The notes below the pieces were generated by a model. That model was not told the origin of the DNA. It did not search any database and was given only the letters and a program-made list of their open reading frames with translations. Positions 6,359 to 8,641 of a stretch of 8,641 nucleotides of DNA are shown here, in pieces (the stretch's first letter is position 1; each line of letters begins with the position of its first letter). This DNA is from Treponema sp. (GTDB lineage Bacteria > Spirochaetota > Spirochaetia > Treponematales > Breznakiellaceae): the NCBI GenBank assembly GCA_031276615.1, contig JAISND010000253.1:1-8641 (forward strand), in the 5' to 3' direction. Position numbers and translations under genes: made by a program.

Positions 6359-6387
6359 TTGACTCACCCGGAGTAAAATTTTAGGAT
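6359..6387 (+). promoter_or_regulatory. Predicted promoter of the aldo/keto reductase gene
   Basis: TTGACT (6359-6364) and TAGGAT (6382-6387) are separated by exactly 17 bp, matching five and four bases of the sigma-70 consensus. The start site would be near 6394, giving a leader of about 15 nt that contains the SD AAGGGAG 6 nt before the ATG. This is the clearest element in the 106-bp gap between the PAP2-like and reductase genes; no convincing promoter for the minus-strand gene was seen there. Confidence 0.55.
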
Positions 6388-6408
6388 TCCACCTGAAGGG
6401 AGTCGCCG

Positions 6409-7332
6409 ATGAGAACGATTAATCTGGGAAAGTCGGGTCTGCAGGTTCCGGTCATAGCCGTGGGCTGCTGGCGCATGCACAGGGCAAGCAGGGCTGAGGC
6501 CGAGGTTTTTGTAAAATCGGCCATGGATTACGGGGCAAATTTTTTTGACAACGCCGATGTTTACGGCGGCGACGGCCTGTGCGAAACAATATTCGCCCAG
6601 GCCTCCGGCATGAACCCCTCGGTAAGGGAGAAGCTGATCCTTCAGACCAAATGCGGTATCAGGATGAACGCCGCCTTTGATTTTTCCCGGGAGCATATTC
6701 TCGAATCGGTTGACGCAAGCCTCAAGCGGCTCAAGACCGGTTACATTGATGTCCTGCTTCTCCACCGTCCGGACGCGCTTGTGGAGCCGGAGGAAGTCGC
6801 GGAAGCCTTTGAAACACTCCACGCCTCCGGAAAGGTGCGTTTCTTCGGCGTGTCAAACCAGAAGCCGTCGCAGATACAGCTTCTGCAGAAATATATAAAA
6901 CAGCCGATAGTGGCAAATCAGCTTCAGCTCAGCATCGCCCACGCCGGCATGATCAGCCAGGGGCTTCTGGTTAATACCCTGAACGAAGGCGCCGCCGACA
7001 GGGACGGCAGCGTCCTTGATTTCTGCAGGCTCAACGATATTACCATTCAGCCCTGGTCTCCCTTTCAGTACGGTTTTAACCAGGGCGTTTTCCTGGGCAG
7101 CGAAAAATTTCCCGGCCTGAATGCCAGGCTGGATGAATTGGCCGAAAAATATTCGGTTTCCAATACCACTATTGCCATGGCCTGGCTGCTCCGGCATCCG
7201 GCGCGCTTTCAGCCCATCACCGGCACCATGAAGCCGGAGCGACTCAAAGACTGTATCAGGGCCGCCGGCATCACCCTCTCGAGGGATGAATGGTACGCCA
7301 TTTATCTTGCCGCGGGGAATATACTGCCGTAG
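6409..7332 (+). CDS. Aldo/keto reductase, YdhF-like
   Basis: This 307-residue protein is close in length to E. coli YdhF. It reads as a complete aldo/keto reductase barrel: NLGKSGLQVPVIAVGCWRM at the N-terminus, FFDNADVYGG (45-54) with catalytic Asp47 and Tyr52, LQTKCGI (78-84) with catalytic Lys81, and LLLHRPD (116-122) with His119, so the tetrad is intact. GVSNQKPSQ, LQLSIAH and IQPWSPFQYG form the later strands, and ITGTMKPERL near residue 270 is the NADPH-binding end. The enzyme should be a cytoplasmic NADPH-dependent carbonyl reductase; the substrate is unknown. The ATG has a strong SD (AAGGGAG at 6 nt). It stands alone between a divergent PAP2-like gene and a convergent phospholipase-like gene, so context adds no clue. 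Confidence 0.93.
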   Translation: MRTINLGKSGLQVPVIAVGCWRMHRASRAEAEVFVKSAMDYGANFFDNADVYGGDGLCETIFAQASGMNPSVREKLILQTKCGIRMNAAFDFSREHILESVDASLKRLKTGYIDVLLLHRPDALVEPEEVAEAFETLHASGKVRFFGVSNQKPSQIQLLQKYIKQPIVANQLQLSIAHAGMISQGLLVNTLNEGAADRDGSVLDFCRLNDITIQPWSPFQYGFNQGVFLGSEKFPGLNARLDELAEKYSVSNTTIAMAWLLRHPARFQPITGTMKPERLKDCIRAAGITLSRDEWYAIYLAAGNILP

Positions 7333-7339
7333 CGTAACG

Positions 7340-7355
7340 GCGGATTCTGATCCGC
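7340..7355. terminator. Hairpin in the convergent gap, possible weak terminator
   Basis: GCGGAT (7340-7345), loop TCTG and ATCCGC (7350-7355) form a perfect six-pair stem within the 50-bp gap between two converging genes. There is no T-run on either side, so it is not a standard intrinsic terminator. Its position suggests it may help end transcription in both directions. Confidence 0.3.
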
Positions 7356-7382
7356 GGACAGTCTGCGAATGGCCGGAACCGC

Positions 7383-8510
7383 TTATAACTGTTTGTCAGA
7401 CAGAGCCGAAAAAGACGCCTGCAAAAGCCGGCAGCCCCGCAGCCCGGCCTGTTGCCGCAACACCCGGTCAAGCGGCAGGGCTTCGCCGAAATTCGGGGCG
7501 CAGGGCCTGCCTTCGCCGTCCTGTATCGACAGGCCCCCGTTGCCGATTGCCCGGGCCGCTTCCTGGATGGGGAATATGCCCGTGTCGAGGTAACGGATTA
7601 TGCCGGGCGCGAGCGAATCGAGGGCGGCCTCCCGGGCGCCGGCATAGATCTCCGGGAAAGAGCGCGTGTCCGCGGCCGCGACGGACAGGCCGCCGGGGGA
7701 ATATCGGGGGTAATACCAAGGCCGGCGCGCCAGATTCAGAAAATCAATATCCCCGGGGAGTTGTTCGGGGTAAAGGCAGGCGAGGAATTTGGGATCGTCT
7801 TCGAAGCCGGCCTCCGGCGCAGGCCCTGCCCGCGCCGGGGAAGTAAGGCGGTAGAACCAGGCCGCGTCGAGAAAAGCGTTGTCCACGCGCAGGCCGAGCT
7901 TCCGATCCTTCCCCGCCCGGCCGGGAAAAACCGCGGCAAGGGCCCGCGCAAGAAGTTCCCTGAGACCCAGGGGCGGCTTTTCGCATATATCGGCCAGAAT
8001 TGCCGCCTGATCCCAGGCCGCCGCGTCCTGCCCGCGGAGCGTTTTCAGCATAAGCGCGTCGAGAATCCGTTCAAAAAAAGGATGAAAGATCCGGTCGAGG
8101 CCCCAAGTTTTATACACGATATAGGGATGGCAGAACCTGTCCAGTACCGCGTGGGTCATAAAGCCCAGGGCGTAAACCCCCAGCGCGTTGATTCCCTTTT
8201 CCCTGCGGTTGCCGCGTATATCGTCCTCGTCCGGCGGCGGATCGGGAAGGCTCATCCGCAGAAGCTCCGCGGTAAAAACGCCGTAGCCCCGGCGGTGCAG
8301 CAGGGAACCGTATTCCAGGGCTACCGGCCTCCGGCGCCGGCTGTGGTAGAAGATATCCGGCCCCTGACAGCCCAGCGCGAAGGCTCCGTGATAATCCCTG
8401 ATTTTCTCCAGAGCCTTGCCGGCCACAATCCCGAAACGGGGACTGACCCGGCGGTAAAGCCCTTCGATCACATCCTCCCCGAAAAGGGTATGCAGTATTT
8501 GCGATGGCAT
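7383..8510 (-). CDS. Zinc-dependent phospholipase C family protein (PF00882-like)
   Basis: This 375-residue protein has the fold and metal ligands of the zinc-dependent phospholipase C-like family. His7 is in the N-terminal ILHTLFG. DYHGAFALGCQGPDIFYHS (39-57) holds the conserved Gly-x-Gln-Gly-Pro-Asp block with Asp52. GFMTHAVLDRFCHPYI (116-131) gives the His120-x3-Asp124-x3-His128-Pro ligand set. There is no signal peptide, so it should stay in the cytoplasm, unlike secreted phospholipases C; members of this branch have no settled function. The second half (about 150-375) is less conserved and ends in a Leu/Arg-rich tail. The ATG at 8510 has no SD, and the predicted leader is only about 9 nt. 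The gene converges on the reductase gene and diverges from tRNA-Pro. Confidence 0.85.
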   Translation of the reverse strand: MPSQILHTLFGEDVIEGLYRRVSPRFGIVAGKALEKIRDYHGAFALGCQGPDIFYHSRRRRPVALEYGSLLHRRGYGVFTAELLRMSLPDPPPDEDDIRGNRREKGINALGVYALGFMTHAVLDRFCHPYIVYKTWGLDRIFHPFFERILDALMLKTLRGQDAAAWDQAAILADICEKPPLGLRELLARALAAVFPGRAGKDRKLGLRVDNAFLDAAWFYRLTSPARAGPAPEAGFEDDPKFLACLYPEQLPGDIDFLNLARRPWYYPRYSPGGLSVAAADTRSFPEIYAGAREAALDSLAPGIIRYLDTGIFPIQEAARAIGNGGLSIQDGEGRPCAPNFGEALPLDRVLRQQAGLRGCRLLQASFSALSDKQL

Positions 8511-8519
8511 TTCGTTACA

Positions 8520-8549
8520 TTGACAATAATCGCGCCTTTGTGGTATCTT
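8520..8549 (+). promoter_or_regulatory. Predicted promoter of tRNA-Pro
   Basis: A consensus -35 box TTGACA (8520-8525) is followed after 18 bp by TATCTT (8544-8549), preceded by TG one base upstream (extended -10). Transcription would start near 8556, giving a 5' leader of about 28 nt to be removed by RNase P. Confidence 0.55.
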
Positions 8550-8554
8550 TTCAA
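8526..8554 (-). promoter_or_regulatory. Predicted promoter of the phospholipase C-like gene
   Basis: On the minus strand TTGAAA (8554-8549) and GATTAT (8531-8526) are exactly 17 bp apart, each matching four or more consensus bases. The start site would be near 8519, about 9 nt before the ATG. It occupies the same DNA as the tRNA promoter on the other strand. Confidence 0.45.
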
Positions 8555-8583
8555 GTGGCAGAAAACCCTGCCGATTCCTTGGC

Positions 8584-8641
8584 CGGGCAATAGCGCAGTT
8601 GGTTTAGCGTACAAGTCTGGGGGACTTGGGGTCCCCGGTTC
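8584..8641 (+). tRNA. tRNA-Pro, anticodon GGG (3' part beyond window)
   Basis: The visible part folds as positions 1-56 of a tRNA. It begins with C, as bacterial tRNA-Pro does, with acceptor strand CGGGCAA (8584-8590), then T8 A9. The D-stem is GCGC/GCGT around a loop containing GG. The anticodon stem CAAGT/ACTTG (8612-8616 and 8624-8628) pairs perfectly. The loop CTGGGGG puts anticodon GGG at 8619-8621, reading CCC and CCU. The T-stem strand CCCGG and the TTC of the T-loop reach the last base of the window. The 3' half of the acceptor and CCA end are not seen. Confidence 0.95.

Noticed and set aside
5811..6362. 183-codon plus-strand frame opposite the PAP2-like gene
   Set aside because: The minus frame carries ordered PAP2 motifs; the plus frame is low in hydrophobic structure and unrecognised.
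7286..7846. 186-codon plus-strand frame overlapping the reductase end and the phospholipase-like gene
   Set aside because: Its translation is mostly Arg/Pro/Gly, typical of a GC-rich shadow frame, and it crosses two real gene ends.
1..8641. Search for CRISPR repeats, insertion sequences, phage or toxin-antitoxin genes
   Set aside because: No regularly spaced repeats, terminal inverted repeats, transposase or integrase motifs were seen; a tRNA at the right edge could be an integration site but the DNA beyond it is not available.

Overview
The window is GC-rich, gene-dense bacterial DNA with short intergenic gaps and eight protein genes plus one tRNA gene. Several traits suggest a spirochaete of the Treponema group: two lipoproteins with short signal peptides and loose lipoboxes, several starts without a Shine-Dalgarno (SD) sequence, a short 490-residue NFACT protein, and a PAP2-like gene. 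This assignment is inference from gene style and content; no rRNA or species marker is present.

Left region (1-1880, minus strand): a three-gene operon joined by two ATGA stop/start overlaps. The order of transcription is an ArsR-family regulator, a lipoprotein rhodanese, and a FAD/NAD(P)H-dependent CoA-disulfide-reductase-type enzyme that runs off the left edge. The regulator has two cysteines placed as in the persulfide sensors BigR/YgaV/SqrR. A perfect 40-bp palindrome covers the -10 box and predicted start site of the operon promoter. Together this reads as a self-regulated response to reactive sulfur, with an envelope sulfurtransferase and a cytoplasmic persulfide or disulfide reductase.

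Middle region (1956-6302): an NFACT/RqcH-like protein (minus) is divergent, across 49 bp, from a two-gene plus-strand unit of a NagZ-like GH3 lipoprotein and an RluA-family pseudouridine synthase, which overlap by 14 bp. The synthase gene then overlaps, tail to tail by 56 bp, a minus-strand PAP2/AUR1-like gene. The NFACT protein has Asn at two positions where RqcH/Rqc2 proteins have functionally important Asp. The PAP2-like protein has Cys in place of its relay Asp.

Right region (6303-8641): an aldo/keto reductase with a good promoter and SD (plus) converges on a zinc-dependent phospholipase C-like gene (minus). That gene is divergent from a tRNA-Pro(GGG) gene cut by the right edge, and their predicted promoters occupy the same stretch of DNA. 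I saw no insertion sequence, CRISPR array, phage gene or other mobile element. The most distinctive unit is the sulfur-responsive operon with its palindrome; the other points of interest are changed active-site residues in otherwise recognisable families.
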